DNA from: Brevibacterium oceani
GTDB lineage: Bacteria > Actinomycetota > Actinomycetes > Actinomycetales > Brevibacteriaceae
Assembly: GCF_013623835.1 (NCBI RefSeq)
Contig: NZ_JABKDE010000002.1
Span: 558,001 to 622,000 of the forward strand
Direction: 5' to 3'
Length of the DNA stretch: 64,000 bases
Shown: positions 1-7,626 of the stretch, in pieces
Layout of the letters: every line of letters starts with the position of its first letter
Position numbering within the stretch: the stretch's first letter is position 1
Translations under genes and position numbers: made by a program
Notes under the pieces: generated by a model
Database searches by the model: none
What the model was told of the DNA's origin: nothing
Seen by the model: the letters and a program-made list of their open reading frames with translations, nothing else

Positions 1-1728
1 CATCGGCCACGAACCGTCGACGACCGCGTCGGCGTTGCCCTTCTTCCGCAGCCAGGACTGCAGTCCTGCGGCCTGTGAGCGTCTCCAGTCGCCCTGTGCG
101 GCCATGATCTCGGCGTTGCTGAGTGCAGCGATTTCCGTGGACTTTTCTGCCAATGCTCGGGAAATGTCCAGCGCCGCCAGCGCGTCGGCCGAGGCGTCGT
201 GCGCATCGAGGAGCTCGACCCGATAGGTCTTCGCGGTCTCGATCAGCGTCCTCTTGCCGCGGCGGTAGGGATCGATCTGCTTGTCGACGACGAAGGTGTC
301 GATGATCGTGGGGATGATGGACGGGAAGTCGATATCGGGGCGGTGGCGAGCCACCTCGGCGGCCATGACGGACAGATCGTAGACGACATTGTGGCCGACG
401 ACGACGGCATCCTCGTCGCGGAGGGCGGCGAAGGTCGCACACAGCTCAGTGACGACATCAACCGCGCGTGCGCCGTTGGCCTGGGCATATTCGGTGGTGA
501 TTCCGTGCACGGCGCGGGCGGCCTCGGGGATCTCGATGCCGGGATCGGCCAGCCAGGTTCGCACCTCACTGGCCGAATCGACGAACGCGGCGGTGACGAT
601 GCGCGCCGTCTCCGGTTCGACGCCGGTCGTCTCGAGGTCGAAGCCGACGAGGCGCGAACGGATCCACGGCGCCGCGACGGACGAATCGGCTGTGCTGGTC
701 GAACCGTTGGCGTCGGTGACGCCTGACGACCGCGAGCCCGCCGCGCCGGTCCGCGTCGATGCCGACACGCCTGAGGGCCCCGGCGCAGCCGCAGCGGCCG
801 GGGCGGGCCGGGAGCGGGCGACGGATTCGAGCGCTGAGATGAGATTGTCGACGGAGCGGCGGATGTTCTGTCCTGATGCTGCCGCGTCGAGCGCTGCGAG
901 GTCGGCGGTATACGGGATCGAGTTGAGGTCGATTCCGTGATCGACATCGGTCAGGCACCGCATGACCTCGAGGGTCTTGTGCAGCGTGTCCTCGACCTCG
1001 ATGATGGTGGCCGCACGCTTCGGGCTCAGGCCGCCGGTCTTGACCCCGGACTTCGCGGCTCTGATGATCGAGTCGAGGGAGCCGAAGTTCTCCAGCAGCG
1101 TTGCGGCCGTCTTCTCGCCGATTCCCGGAGCCCCGGGCAGACCGTCCGAGGGATCGCCGCGCAGTGCCGCCAGCTCGCGGTAGCGGGTGCCGTCGGGCAC
1201 GCCGTAGGCCGCCGGCAGGTCGGCTTCGGACAGGGCCTCCCATTCTCCTCCCTTGCGCGGGCGCAGAACGCTGACATCACTGTCGGAGTCCAGCAGCGCG
1301 AGAAGATCACGGTCGGGGGAGACGATGACGACGGGGGAGCGGGACTCGGCGGCCATCGTGGCGATGACGTCATCGGCCTCCGTCCCGGCCACCTCGGCGA
1401 TGGGAATCCCTGCGGCGGTGAGGACGCGGTATAAGATCGGCAGCTGGCCGGCGAGCTCGGGCGGGATCTCCGTGCCGGCGTCTTCGTCCTTGACGCGGGC
1501 GGCCTTGTATTCAGGCATGATCGCGGTGCGGAAGGCCGGGCGCCAGTCCGCATCCATCGTCGCCACCACCCGTGCGGAATCGAAGCGGCGGATCATCTGC
1601 GCCACCGTGTCGACGACCCCGCGGACGGCGTTGACGGGCTGACCGTCGTCGTTGACGATCGAATCCGGAACCGAATAGAAGGCGCGGTAGTACAGGGCGG
1701 GCGTATCGAGCAGAACCAAAGGCTTCAC
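1..1728 (-). CDS. 5'-nuclease / DEDDh exonuclease fusion, C-terminus cut by window edge
   Basis: Residues 1 to about 290 are a DNA polymerase I-type 5'-3' exonuclease: LLDTPALYYRAF at the start, then MDADWRPAFR, YKAAR, GTEADDVIA, SPDRDLLALLD and the helix-hairpin-helix stretch GLPGAPGIGEKTAATLL. A linker of about 60 residues rich in Ala, Ser, Pro and Gly follows. From about residue 360 there is a DnaQ-type 3'-5' exonuclease with FDLETTG, HNVVYDL and HDASADALAALD, which supply the DEDDh acidic and His residues. No polymerase domain is visible up to the edge. The GTG start at 1728 gives VKPLVLLDTP, which fits the family N-terminus. The frame is still open at base 1, so a few residues or more are missing. 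It probably processes flaps, RNA primers or damaged DNA; the fusion is unusual. Confidence 0.85.
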   Translation of the reverse strand, partial: MKPLVLLDTPALYYRAFYSVPDSIVNDDGQPVNAVRGVVDTVAQMIRRFDSARVVATMDADWRPAFRTAIMPEYKAARVKDEDAGTEIPPELAGQLPILYRVLTAAGIPIAEVAGTEADDVIATMAAESRSPVVIVSPDRDLLALLDSDSDVSVLRPRKGGEWEALSEADLPAAYGVPDGTRYRELAALRGDPSDGLPGAPGIGEKTAATLLENFGSLDSIIRAAKSGVKTGGLSPKRAATIIEVEDTLHKTLEVMRCLTDVDHGIDLNSIPYTADLAALDAAASGQNIRRSVDNLISALESVARSRPAPAAAAAPGPSGVSASTRTGAAGSRSSGVTDANGSTSTADSSVAAPWIRSRLVGFDLETTGVEPETARIVTAAFVDSASEVRTWLADPGIEIPEAARAVHGITTEYAQANGARAVDVVTELCATFAALRDEDAVVVGHNVVYDLSVMAAEVARHRPDIDFPSIIPTIIDTFVVDKQIDPYRRGKRTLIETAKTYRVELLDAHDASADALAALDISRALAEKSTEIAALSNAEIMAAQGDWRRSQAAGLQSWLRKKGNADAVVDGSWPM

Positions 1729-1785
1729 AATCGATGACGATACCCGACGGATCTGACACAGGGGGAGCGGTGTAGCCTGTCGGCT

Positions 1786-2712
1786 GTGACTATGTACTTT
1801 GGTGGAGACGTATACAGCAGTGCCGACCCTTTCGCGACGGCGCTCGGACACACGGACGGAAAGGTCTCGTTCATCGGGTCCGACGAAGCGGCGAAGGCCC
1901 TCGACCCCGAGGCGATCAACCTCGCCGAGGACTTCCTCACGCCGGGAATCGTCCTCGCCGGACTCGTCCTCGATGCGGATACGGCATCGGCGCAGCGACT
2001 GCACGATCAGGGATACACGCACGTCCATGCGCTCGGCACCGCCGAGGCGATCGCCCGGTTCGCTGCGGACGCTCCGCAGGGATTGTTGATCGTCGACTAC
2101 CCCGAGCTGAGTTCCGACTCCTCGGTGCGGGCCTCGACGACGGCGGCGGACTTCCTCGCGCTCGAGACCCTGCCGGAGACGCAGCTGTTCGTCCTCGTCG
2201 ACTCGAACGAACGCCTCGGCGCGGTGCTGGAGCGCCTGCGCACCGACGCCGCCCACGCGCAGCGACACGGCTACCGGCTGCTGCTGGGCTTCTCCATCGA
2301 CGAGGGACACGTCGAAGCACTCGGCCGCAGCGGGGTCGCGATCACGCTCGACCCCGCACTGCCGCAACCGCTCTCCCAGCTGCTGGTCGCGGGTGCCCAG
2401 GTCTCGTTCAGCCATTCGCAGTCTTCGCCGTGGGCGACGGTGCGCTCGGCCGTCGTCGGTGAGAACGGCATCGGCGCGCGTGCCGCTTTCAATGCGACCA
2501 CCCGCTTCGCTCATCGCGCTGCCGGCAACCCGGACGGCGGAGTGCTCGTCCCGGGAGCTGATGCGGACATCGTCCGCTGGAGGGTTGAGAGGCTCGTCGT
2601 CCAGGTCGCCGATCCTCGCGTCGCAGCGTGGAGCACAGACCCTCGGTCGGGCACCCCGGGCCTGCCGGAACTGGCTCCGGATGTGCCGTTGCCCACCCGC
2701 ATCGCACTCTGA
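1786..2712 (+). CDS. degenerate amidohydrolase-like protein
   Basis: This 308-residue protein resembles an amidohydrolase (YtcJ-like) in two places. The N-terminus (MYFGGDVYSSADPFATALG, then GKVSFIGSDEAAKAL) looks like the beta-sandwich entry segment. Near the C-terminus a segment around GVLVPGADADIVRWRVE looks like the usual closing motif of these enzymes. The metal-binding HxH near the N-terminus and the later His and Asp ligands are not visible, and the length is well below the usual 500 or more residues. It may be a catalytically dead or shortened member with a different role. The GTG start at 1786 is 57 bp from the divergent nuclease gene, so they probably share a promoter region. An ATG two codons downstream is an alternative start. 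Confidence 0.7.
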   Translation: MTMYFGGDVYSSADPFATALGHTDGKVSFIGSDEAAKALDPEAINLAEDFLTPGIVLAGLVLDADTASAQRLHDQGYTHVHALGTAEAIARFAADAPQGLLIVDYPELSSDSSVRASTTAADFLALETLPETQLFVLVDSNERLGAVLERLRTDAAHAQRHGYRLLLGFSIDEGHVEALGRSGVAITLDPALPQPLSQLLVAGAQVSFSHSQSSPWATVRSAVVGENGIGARAAFNATTRFAHRAAGNPDGGVLVPGADADIVRWRVERLVVQVADPRVAAWSTDPRSGTPGLPELAPDVPLPTRIAL

Positions 2713-2826
2713 GCATCCGCGGTCTCCGCCTGAGTCCAGGCGACACGCCGAGCGGCGGAAGAAACTTTCTGCCGAACACGCGCCGCTGACCTGCAGATTC
2801 AGGTATCGTTGCTGGTCACAGCGATT

Positions 2827-2854
2827 TTGCAAAGTCGCCGTGGCCCACTAGATT
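2827..2854 (+). promoter_or_regulatory. possible promoter for the mannosyltransferase gene
   Basis: A TTGCAA hexamer (2827-2832) and a TAGATT hexamer (2849-2854) are separated by 16 bp in the 275-bp gap before the next gene. The match to a housekeeping promoter is fair, and the leader would be about 130 nt. Weak support by pattern only. Confidence 0.3.
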
Positions 2855-2987
2855 CGTGGTGAACATTCCGCACAGGTGGGATGGAGTCGGCACTCCCGTC
2901 ATTAGATAACTCGCTGCTTCGGCGGCGTGGTCCGAAGGCGGGGGTGTCGACTCATTGTTTCCCAAGCGAACGCGTATCGTGGAGTCC

Positions 2988-3743
2988 GTGCTTTCCAAGA
3001 TCCTCGTCGTCATCCCCACATTCAACGAACGTCTCGCCTTGCCCGTGACCTTGTCCGGGCTGTTCGAAGCGCAGCCGGAGGTCGACGTCCTCATCGTCGA
3101 TGACGGCTCACCCGACGGTACGGGGGAGTGGGCCGAAGAACAGGCCCGGTCCGATTCACGCATCCACGTCCTCCACCGGAGTGAGAAGTCCGGTCTCGGC
3201 ATGGCCTACATCGCCGGCTTCGATTGGGCGCTCGAGCGCGACTACGAGATCATCTGCGAATTCGACGCCGACGGATCCCACCGTGCGCTCGATCTCGGGC
3301 AGCTGCTCGATGTCGCCCGGTCGGGGCGGGCCGACCTCGTCATCGGCTCGAGGTGGGTACCCGGAGGTGAGATCGTCGACTGGCCGAAGTCGCGGTTCTT
3401 CCTCTCCCGTGGCGCGAACGTCTATGTCAACGCGGTCATGGGTCTCGGCGTCCGGGACGCGACCGCAGGATTCCGCGCCTATACTCGTCCCGTCCTGGAA
3501 ACGCTCGACCTCTCCGGCGTGCAATCGCAGGGCTACTGCTTCCAGATCGATATGACCTACCGCACCGTCGAGGCCGGTTTCCGCATCGCCGAGGTGCCCA
3601 TCGTCTTCGTCGAGCGTGAGCTCGGTGAGTCGAAGATGAGCGGATCGATCATCTCCGAGGCGTTCACGAAGGTCGCCGGCTGGGGGCTGACGCGGCGGCG
3701 CGATCAGCTGCGACGACTCTTCGGCCGCTCGAAGCTCGCTTGA
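2988..3743 (+). CDS. polyprenol monophosphomannose synthase (GT2)
   Basis: A family 2 glycosyltransferase of 251 residues. It transfers mannose from GDP-mannose to polyprenyl phosphate at the inner membrane face, supplying lipid-linked mannose for cell-envelope lipomannan and protein mannosylation. KILVVIPTFNE opens the nucleotide-binding fold, LIVDDGSPDGT follows, and FDADGSH carries the DxD metal site. The GQGYCFQ-type acceptor region appears as SQGYCFQIDMTYR. No Lnt-like acyltransferase domain is attached, unlike the fused Ppm1 of mycobacteria. I chose GTG at 2988 because it gives the family start and has GGAG just upstream; an in-frame TTG at 2955 would add 11 unlikely residues. A basic tail (RRRDQLRRLFGRSKLA) ends the protein. 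Confidence 0.88.
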   Translation: MLSKILVVIPTFNERLALPVTLSGLFEAQPEVDVLIVDDGSPDGTGEWAEEQARSDSRIHVLHRSEKSGLGMAYIAGFDWALERDYEIICEFDADGSHRALDLGQLLDVARSGRADLVIGSRWVPGGEIVDWPKSRFFLSRGANVYVNAVMGLGVRDATAGFRAYTRPVLETLDLSGVQSQGYCFQIDMTYRTVEAGFRIAEVPIVFVERELGESKMSGSIISEAFTKVAGWGLTRRRDQLRRLFGRSKLA

Positions 3744-4082
3744 GCAGTGCTGTGACAGTGCTGTGACGCACCGGACCTTCGGGCCGACACTCACCTCAAT
3801 CAAGGCGGCGCGCAGGTATCGATTGGCCCTCGGGTCGACAGACGCGCTCCGGCTTGAACGACGGGAGGACGCTCCTCGATCAAGGCCGCGCGCGGATGTC
3901 GAATGGCGCACCGATCGATAGACGCGCTACCGCTTGAACGGCGCTCACGCGCCTTCCGAAGAGTCGGCGCGAGCGTTCCGCACGGGTCGTGTGGGCGCCG
4001 GACAAGCATGGGAAAAGGGGAGCAGGTCAACGACCTGCACCCCCATCGTCTCTCCGGCGCGAGAGTTTCGCCGCCGGTCGGC
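3744..4082. other. 339-bp intergenic region with a two-copy repeat
   Basis: No gene is supported here. The region lies between convergent genes. It holds an 11-bp direct repeat just after the mannosyltransferase stop (AGTGCTGTGAC twice) and the 62-bp imperfect direct repeat listed separately. No strong terminator hairpin was found. Confidence 0.6.
3799..3940 (+). repeat. imperfect 62-bp direct repeat, period 80 bp
   Basis: Copy 1 is 3799-3860 and copy 2 is 3879-3940. Both start ATCAAGGC and end CTTGAACG; I count 12 mismatches in 62 aligned bases. The end of each unit carries GACGCGCTNNNGCTTGAACG (ACGCGC followed by GCTTGA). A similar ACGCGC-n5-GCTTGA arrangement is found at 22208-22226 after the ferritin gene, so this may be a dispersed intergenic repeat family. 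Confidence 0.75.
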
Positions 4083-4424
4083 TCAGCTCTGGGCCGGGAC
4101 CTCACCGCGACGGATCGCGAGGCGCTCATCGAGGAGCACCTGGAGTTCGTCGAAGGACCGACGCTCAAGGAGCATGTCCCAGTGCGAGCGCACATGCTTG
4201 ACGGGATCCCCGTCCGGTTCGTTGACACCGACGCGGACGCCGATGCCGTGAAGACCGGAGTCCCAGGTCGAGGGCACCTCGGCCTCGATCGAGAACGGCA
4301 CCTTGAACCGGGTTCCGTCCTCGCACTCGAATTCGACCATCTGACGCGGTGCCGGCTCGACGCCCTCTTCGGTTTCGAGGCTGCGCGAGCCCAACTGTGT
4401 TCCGCGGAGACTGCGTTCGCTCAT
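4083..4424 (-). CDS. rbpA: RNA polymerase-binding protein RbpA
   Basis: A 113-residue actinobacterial transcription factor that binds RNA polymerase and group 1/2 sigma factors and stabilises the open promoter complex. The sequence reads MSERSLRGTQLGSRSLETEE at the N-terminus, then a core with FECEDGTRFKVPFSIEAEVP and the C-terminal sigma-interacting helix around RSHWDMLLERRSFDELQ. Length and layout match the family. I chose the ATG at 4424; an in-frame start 9 codons upstream (4451) adds residues not typical of the family. It stands alone, transcribed toward the repeat region. Confidence 0.93.
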   Translation of the reverse strand: MSERSLRGTQLGSRSLETEEGVEPAPRQMVEFECEDGTRFKVPFSIEAEVPSTWDSGLHGIGVRVGVNEPDGDPVKHVRSHWDMLLERRSFDELQVLLDERLAIRRGEVPAQS

Positions 4425-4486
4425 ATCTAAGACCTTCCGACTCGACTGCACACCTTAGACGCAGTGCAACAGTCTACCGTGTCCGT

Positions 4487-5260
4487 CTATTCCCCGGTTC
4501 GAGGCGTCCGTGCCAGAACCTCGAGACCGATCGTCACATCGTCGGTGACGACGGCATCGACCCCGAGGGCGAACAGCGCCGCCATGTCTTCCGCATCGTT
4601 GATCGTCCACACATGCGCGAGCAGTCCGCTGGCATGGGCGCGGTCGACGAAGTCCCCGGTGACCACCGGAATCCCATTGAACCTCCGTGGCACCTGCAGG
4701 GCGTCGACGTCCGGCGGCAGCGGCACCGGCCCGTGGTCGGGCATCAGAGGCAGCCCGCCGAGGGCGAACAGAGCCGTCTCCGTCGTCCCCGTCGAGGTGC
4801 GCACTCCCGGCAGAGCCGTGCGCAGGCGGCGCAGGGTCGCGGAGTCGAACGAGGCGAGTCGGATCCGCTGACCGACCGAGAAGTTGTGGACGAAGCGGAT
4901 CATCGGTCCGATGCTGTGCTCGGCCTTGACATCGATGTTCCACTCCACGGCGGGCAGCTCCTCGACGAGTTCCTCGAGGCGGGGGAGACGACCCCCGGCG
5001 ATGAGCTCGACGTCGTCGAGTTCGGCGGCGGGCAGCTCCCGGATGCTGTGCGGTCGTCCCGCGATGCGCGCGAGATCCGCATCGTGCGCAGCGAAGAGGA
5101 CGCCGTCGGCCGATGCGTGGACGTCGGTCTCCATCCAGTGCACTCCGGCATCGGCGGCGGCGCGGAAGGCCTCGAGGGTGTTCTCGCTCATTCCCGCCCA
5201 CAGTCCGCCACGGTGTGCGATGATGTCTGGGCCGGAAGTGACCTTCGGCTGGGAATTCAT
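4487..5260 (-). CDS. glycerophosphodiester phosphodiesterase (GDPD family)
   Basis: A 257-residue TIM-barrel phosphodiesterase that hydrolyses glycerophosphodiesters to sn-glycerol 3-phosphate and an alcohol. Family residues are visible: IIAHRGG (first catalytic His), ENTLEAFRAAADAGVHWMETDVHAS (metal-binding Glu and Asp), then LFAAHDADLARI (second catalytic His). No signal peptide is seen, so it is probably cytoplasmic (UgpQ-like). The C-terminal half has VWTINDAEDM and DAVVTDDV, typical of the barrel end. It runs toward rbpA with a 62-bp gap. Confidence 0.9.
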   Translation of the reverse strand: MNSQPKVTSGPDIIAHRGGLWAGMSENTLEAFRAAADAGVHWMETDVHASADGVLFAAHDADLARIAGRPHSIRELPAAELDDVELIAGGRLPRLEELVEELPAVEWNIDVKAEHSIGPMIRFVHNFSVGQRIRLASFDSATLRRLRTALPGVRTSTGTTETALFALGGLPLMPDHGPVPLPPDVDALQVPRRFNGIPVVTGDFVDRAHASGLLAHVWTINDAEDMAALFALGVDAVVTDDVTIGLEVLARTPRTGE

Positions 5261-5315
5261 AGTCCGATCCTAGCCGGGTGTTGACCTGGCAGGCCGGGTC
5301 GTCAAGGATGGAGAC

Positions 5316-5639
5316 ATGAGTCCACACCGCGAACCCATCGAACCCGACGACGTCATCGACGCGACCGCGAAGACACCGACAGAGCGAGTCCGTCGCGCAG
5401 CCGGTCGTGCCTATGGTGCGGCGAGCAGCGGGGTGAAGAACGTGCGCGAGGCGACCTCATCGCAGCGTCTCATCGAGAGCGCGGAGTCCACCGTGAACAA
5501 GGCGCTCGGTTCCGTATCCCATGCGATCGACGATGCCGTGCGCAGCGGGAAGGTCGAAAGGGCCTTCGACAAGGCGCAGGAGACCGTGACCTCCGGAGCC
5601 GATAACGTGCGCAGGCTCATCACCCGGAAGGAACGCTGA
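5316..5639 (+). CDS. small helical hypothetical protein
   Basis: A 107-residue hydrophilic protein with no membrane segment. It is predicted helical by composition, with Ala-, Ser- and Arg-rich stretches such as RRAAGRAYGAASSGVKNVRE, followed by repeated heptad-like segments (SAESTVNKALGSVSHAIDDAVRSG, then KVERAFDKAQETVTSGADNVRR). It has a general likeness to small antitoxin-like or CsbD-like stress proteins, but no family is certain. It is divergent from the phosphodiesterase gene (55-bp gap) and is followed by a hairpin terminator. Confidence 0.75.
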   Translation: MSPHREPIEPDDVIDATAKTPTERVRRAAGRAYGAASSGVKNVREATSSQRLIESAESTVNKALGSVSHAIDDAVRSGKVERAFDKAQETVTSGADNVRRLITRKER

Positions 5640-5669
5640 ACCGAAGCACGGTGAGCAGCCTCTCATCTC

Positions 5670-5696
5670 TGCGGCACGCCGAAACGGTGTGCCGCA
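5670..5696 (+). terminator. hairpin terminator after the small helical gene
   Basis: An 8-bp perfect stem (TGCGGCAC / GTGCCGCA) with an 11-nt loop lies 30 nt after the stop codon and is followed by a TTGCATTTG stretch. Confidence 0.6.
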
Positions 5697-5704
5697 TTGC
5701 ATTT

Positions 5705-5750
5705 GTAACAGTTCCTTAATTAGAATGCTTTGAGATAACGATCCGATAAC
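5705..5750 (+). promoter_or_regulatory. phased GTAAC/ATAAC boxes upstream of the RlpA-like gene
   Basis: GTAAC at 5705-5709, then ATAAC at 5735-5739 and ATAAC at 5746-5750. The last two are exactly 11 bp apart (one helical turn, n6 spacer). The same layout occurs upstream of the Rpf-like gene (14910-14946). MtrA-type response regulators of actinobacteria bind directly repeated GTAAC-like half-sites and control cell-wall hydrolases; assignment to MtrA is my inference. Confidence 0.5.
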
Positions 5751-5854
5751 TTGATCCGTCAACTCGGTGTCCCTGCTCGCCAGCAGTGCTGCGACGAGGC
5801 TTCCCCGCAATTCCGAGTTCGCGAGACACTCTCAGACGACGAGGAACATCACCA

Positions 5855-6592
5855 GTGGGCAGACACTCAGCACCGAGCACCAAGCGGAGCGGTTCGATCT
5901 TCTCGGCACTGACCGCGAAGAAGAAGTCCGGTCGGCATTCGCCGCAGACCGGTCAGAACACCGCCGGGGGAGTGCTCGCAGCTGTGCGCACCCGTCCCGT
6001 GCTCTCAGCCTTCATCGTCCCGACCGCCGCCACCGCGGCCGTCGTCGCCTCGAGCCTGGCCATGGTGCCCAACGATTCCACGTCGAACGGCGAAGTCGTC
6101 GCCGAGTCGCCAGCAGTCTCCGCCGTCACACCGACCACGGCCACCGACGATGCTCTGGCCAAGGCGAAGAAGCAGGCCAAGGAGAAGCCGGAAGAACTCT
6201 CGATCGAAGCGAAGACGGAGACTCCGAGCCCTAAGCCGACGTCGGAGAAGACCCCTGAGGAGTCATCCGGCGGAGAATCCGGAGGCTCGTCCTCGGGCGA
6301 ATCCGGCAGCTGCCCGATGTCCTACTACGGCGGCGGGGACGGATTCGACGGGAAGAAGACTGCCAACGGCGAGAGCTTCGATACGAACAAGCTCACCGCC
6401 GCGAACAAAACTCTGCCCTTCGGGTCGAAGGTGAAGATCACGAACACCGCGAACGGCAAGTCGGTGACCGTGCGCGTCAATGATCGCGGCCCCTACCACG
6501 GCAACCGCTGCTTCGACCTGTCCAAGGCCGCCATGGAGGCCGTCGGCGGAGTCGGCGCCGGACAGATCAACGGCAAGTACGAAGTCCAGTGA
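5855..6592 (+). CDS. RlpA-like secreted double-psi beta-barrel protein
   Basis: A 245-residue envelope protein. A basic cytoplasmic N-terminus (GRHSAPSTKRSG...) is followed by a membrane/secretion segment at about residues 47-70 (PVLSAFIVPTAATAAVVASS), a Lys/Glu- then Ser/Gly/Pro-rich linker, and a C-terminal RlpA/expansin-like barrel of about 95 residues: YYGGGDGFDGKKTANGESFD, LPFGSKVKITN and VRVNDRGPY. The Asp of NDRGP and the conserved barrel elements suggest peptidoglycan binding or lytic transglycosylase activity. GTG at 5855 is preferred because GAGGA lies about 10 nt upstream and the VGRHS start is common among such actinobacterial proteins; GTG at 5786 is an alternative. Two Cys flank the barrel and could form a disulfide. 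Confidence 0.82.
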   Translation: MGRHSAPSTKRSGSIFSALTAKKKSGRHSPQTGQNTAGGVLAAVRTRPVLSAFIVPTAATAAVVASSLAMVPNDSTSNGEVVAESPAVSAVTPTTATDDALAKAKKQAKEKPEELSIEAKTETPSPKPTSEKTPEESSGGESGGSSSGESGSCPMSYYGGGDGFDGKKTANGESFDTNKLTAANKTLPFGSKVKITNTANGKSVTVRVNDRGPYHGNRCFDLSKAAMEAVGGVGAGQINGKYEVQ

Positions 6593-6594
6593 TC

Positions 6595-7563
6595 TCAGCA
6601 GCCCGATGATCGCAGGTCTCTGACCGGCCACCGATTGCTCTCCGCCGCGGCCACCGCACGATCGTGCAGGTCGCGACGGATGTGCATCGGGGAGACGACG
6701 GTGAGGTCGGGAACGGTGATGAGCTGGCTCACGGCCACCTCGGCGGGTTCCATCGGCAGGTCCACCTCAACGATGCCGACGCTCACCGAGGCGTGCGCCA
6801 GCGCCGCCTCGGTGACTCTGCCGGGCACGGCCCGCAGCAGATCATCGGTGCGGGCCAGAGGCAGCCGTAACCGGACGTCGAGCGTGCGCATCGAACGGTC
6901 GAACTCCTCCTGGGAGGTCTCCCAGTACTCACCGAGGCGGAACCGAACCGGGGCACCGACCCGCAGATACCGCGGTACTGCCGACAGGATGCGCGCGACT
7001 CGGTAGGTCCGGGGTCGGCCTCCCGGCGGCTGCGCCGCGAGATACCAGCGACCGGCCTTGATGACGAGACCGAGCGGAATGAGCGTCCGCGGACGAGTCT
7101 CTCCTTTCCGTTCATAGACGATGCGCAGACCCCGGGCGGTGCGCAGGGCCGTGACGATCGTGCTCAGAGCGTGCGGGTCCTCCCGCGCCATGAACCAGTC
7201 GGGTCCATCGACGAGGATGTGCCGGGAGAACGCCGAGGCTGTCTCGGCGACGATCTTCTCCCGTGCCGATGCGAGTTCGGCGGAGAGCCCGAGATCCCCT
7301 GCCGCGGGGGATCCGACGAGCACCGAATCCACCTCATCCCGGGTCAGCCCCGTCAAAGGTGAGGTCCAATCGCCGATCAGGCGGATTCCGCCGCCCGGAC
7401 CCGACTGGGTGAGAACCCGCACGCCCATGAGCGACAGATCGGTCAGGTCTCGGTACACGGTGCGCTCGGTGACCTCGAGACGCCGGGCGAGATCCGCGGC
7501 GGTGATCGGACGCGTGCGCGCTGCCAGCAGGACGATCTCCGAAACGAGCCGCGCTGACTTCAT
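6595..7563 (-). CDS. WYL-domain transcriptional regulator (YafY family)
   Basis: A 322-residue regulator. The N-terminal winged helix-turn-helix reads SEIVLLAARTRPITAADLAR then LEVTERTVYRDLTDLSLMGV. The WYL effector domain contains LVIKAGRWYLAAQ, followed by a C-terminal WCX-like part (LDVRLRLPLARTDDLLRAVP). ATG at 7563 gives the family start; an in-frame codon at 7593 would add 10 residues and run into the operator. It is divergent from the SDR gene with the 6-5-6 operator between them, so it very likely controls that gene and itself. Its 3' end is only a few bases from the stop of the convergent RlpA-like gene. Confidence 0.88.
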   Translation of the reverse strand: MKSARLVSEIVLLAARTRPITAADLARRLEVTERTVYRDLTDLSLMGVRVLTQSGPGGGIRLIGDWTSPLTGLTRDEVDSVLVGSPAAGDLGLSAELASAREKIVAETASAFSRHILVDGPDWFMAREDPHALSTIVTALRTARGLRIVYERKGETRPRTLIPLGLVIKAGRWYLAAQPPGGRPRTYRVARILSAVPRYLRVGAPVRFRLGEYWETSQEEFDRSMRTLDVRLRLPLARTDDLLRAVPGRVTEAALAHASVSVGIVEVDLPMEPAEVAVSQLITVPDLTVVSPMHIRRDLHDRAVAAAESNRWPVRDLRSSGC

Positions 7564-7586
7564 GGTGCCAAGACTAATCCCCATCA

Positions 7587-7603
7587 CTGACACTGGCTGT
7601 CAG
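7587..7603. promoter_or_regulatory. operator in the WYL/SDR divergent promoter
   Basis: A perfect inverted repeat, CTGACA-CTGGC-TGTCAG, sits in the 63-bp gap between the divergent regulator and SDR genes. CTGACA...TGTCAG dyads are commonly found beside YafY/WYL regulators in actinobacteria, so this is the likely binding site. Confidence 0.7.
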
Positions 7604-7626
7604 CGATCGCCACCGAGACTGAAGCC

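Noticed and set aside
5751-5854. Possible c-di-AMP (ydaO) riboswitch in the RlpA-like leader
   Set aside because: Such riboswitches are common before actinobacterial wall-hydrolase genes, but the conserved sequence blocks are not seen here or before the Rpf-like gene.
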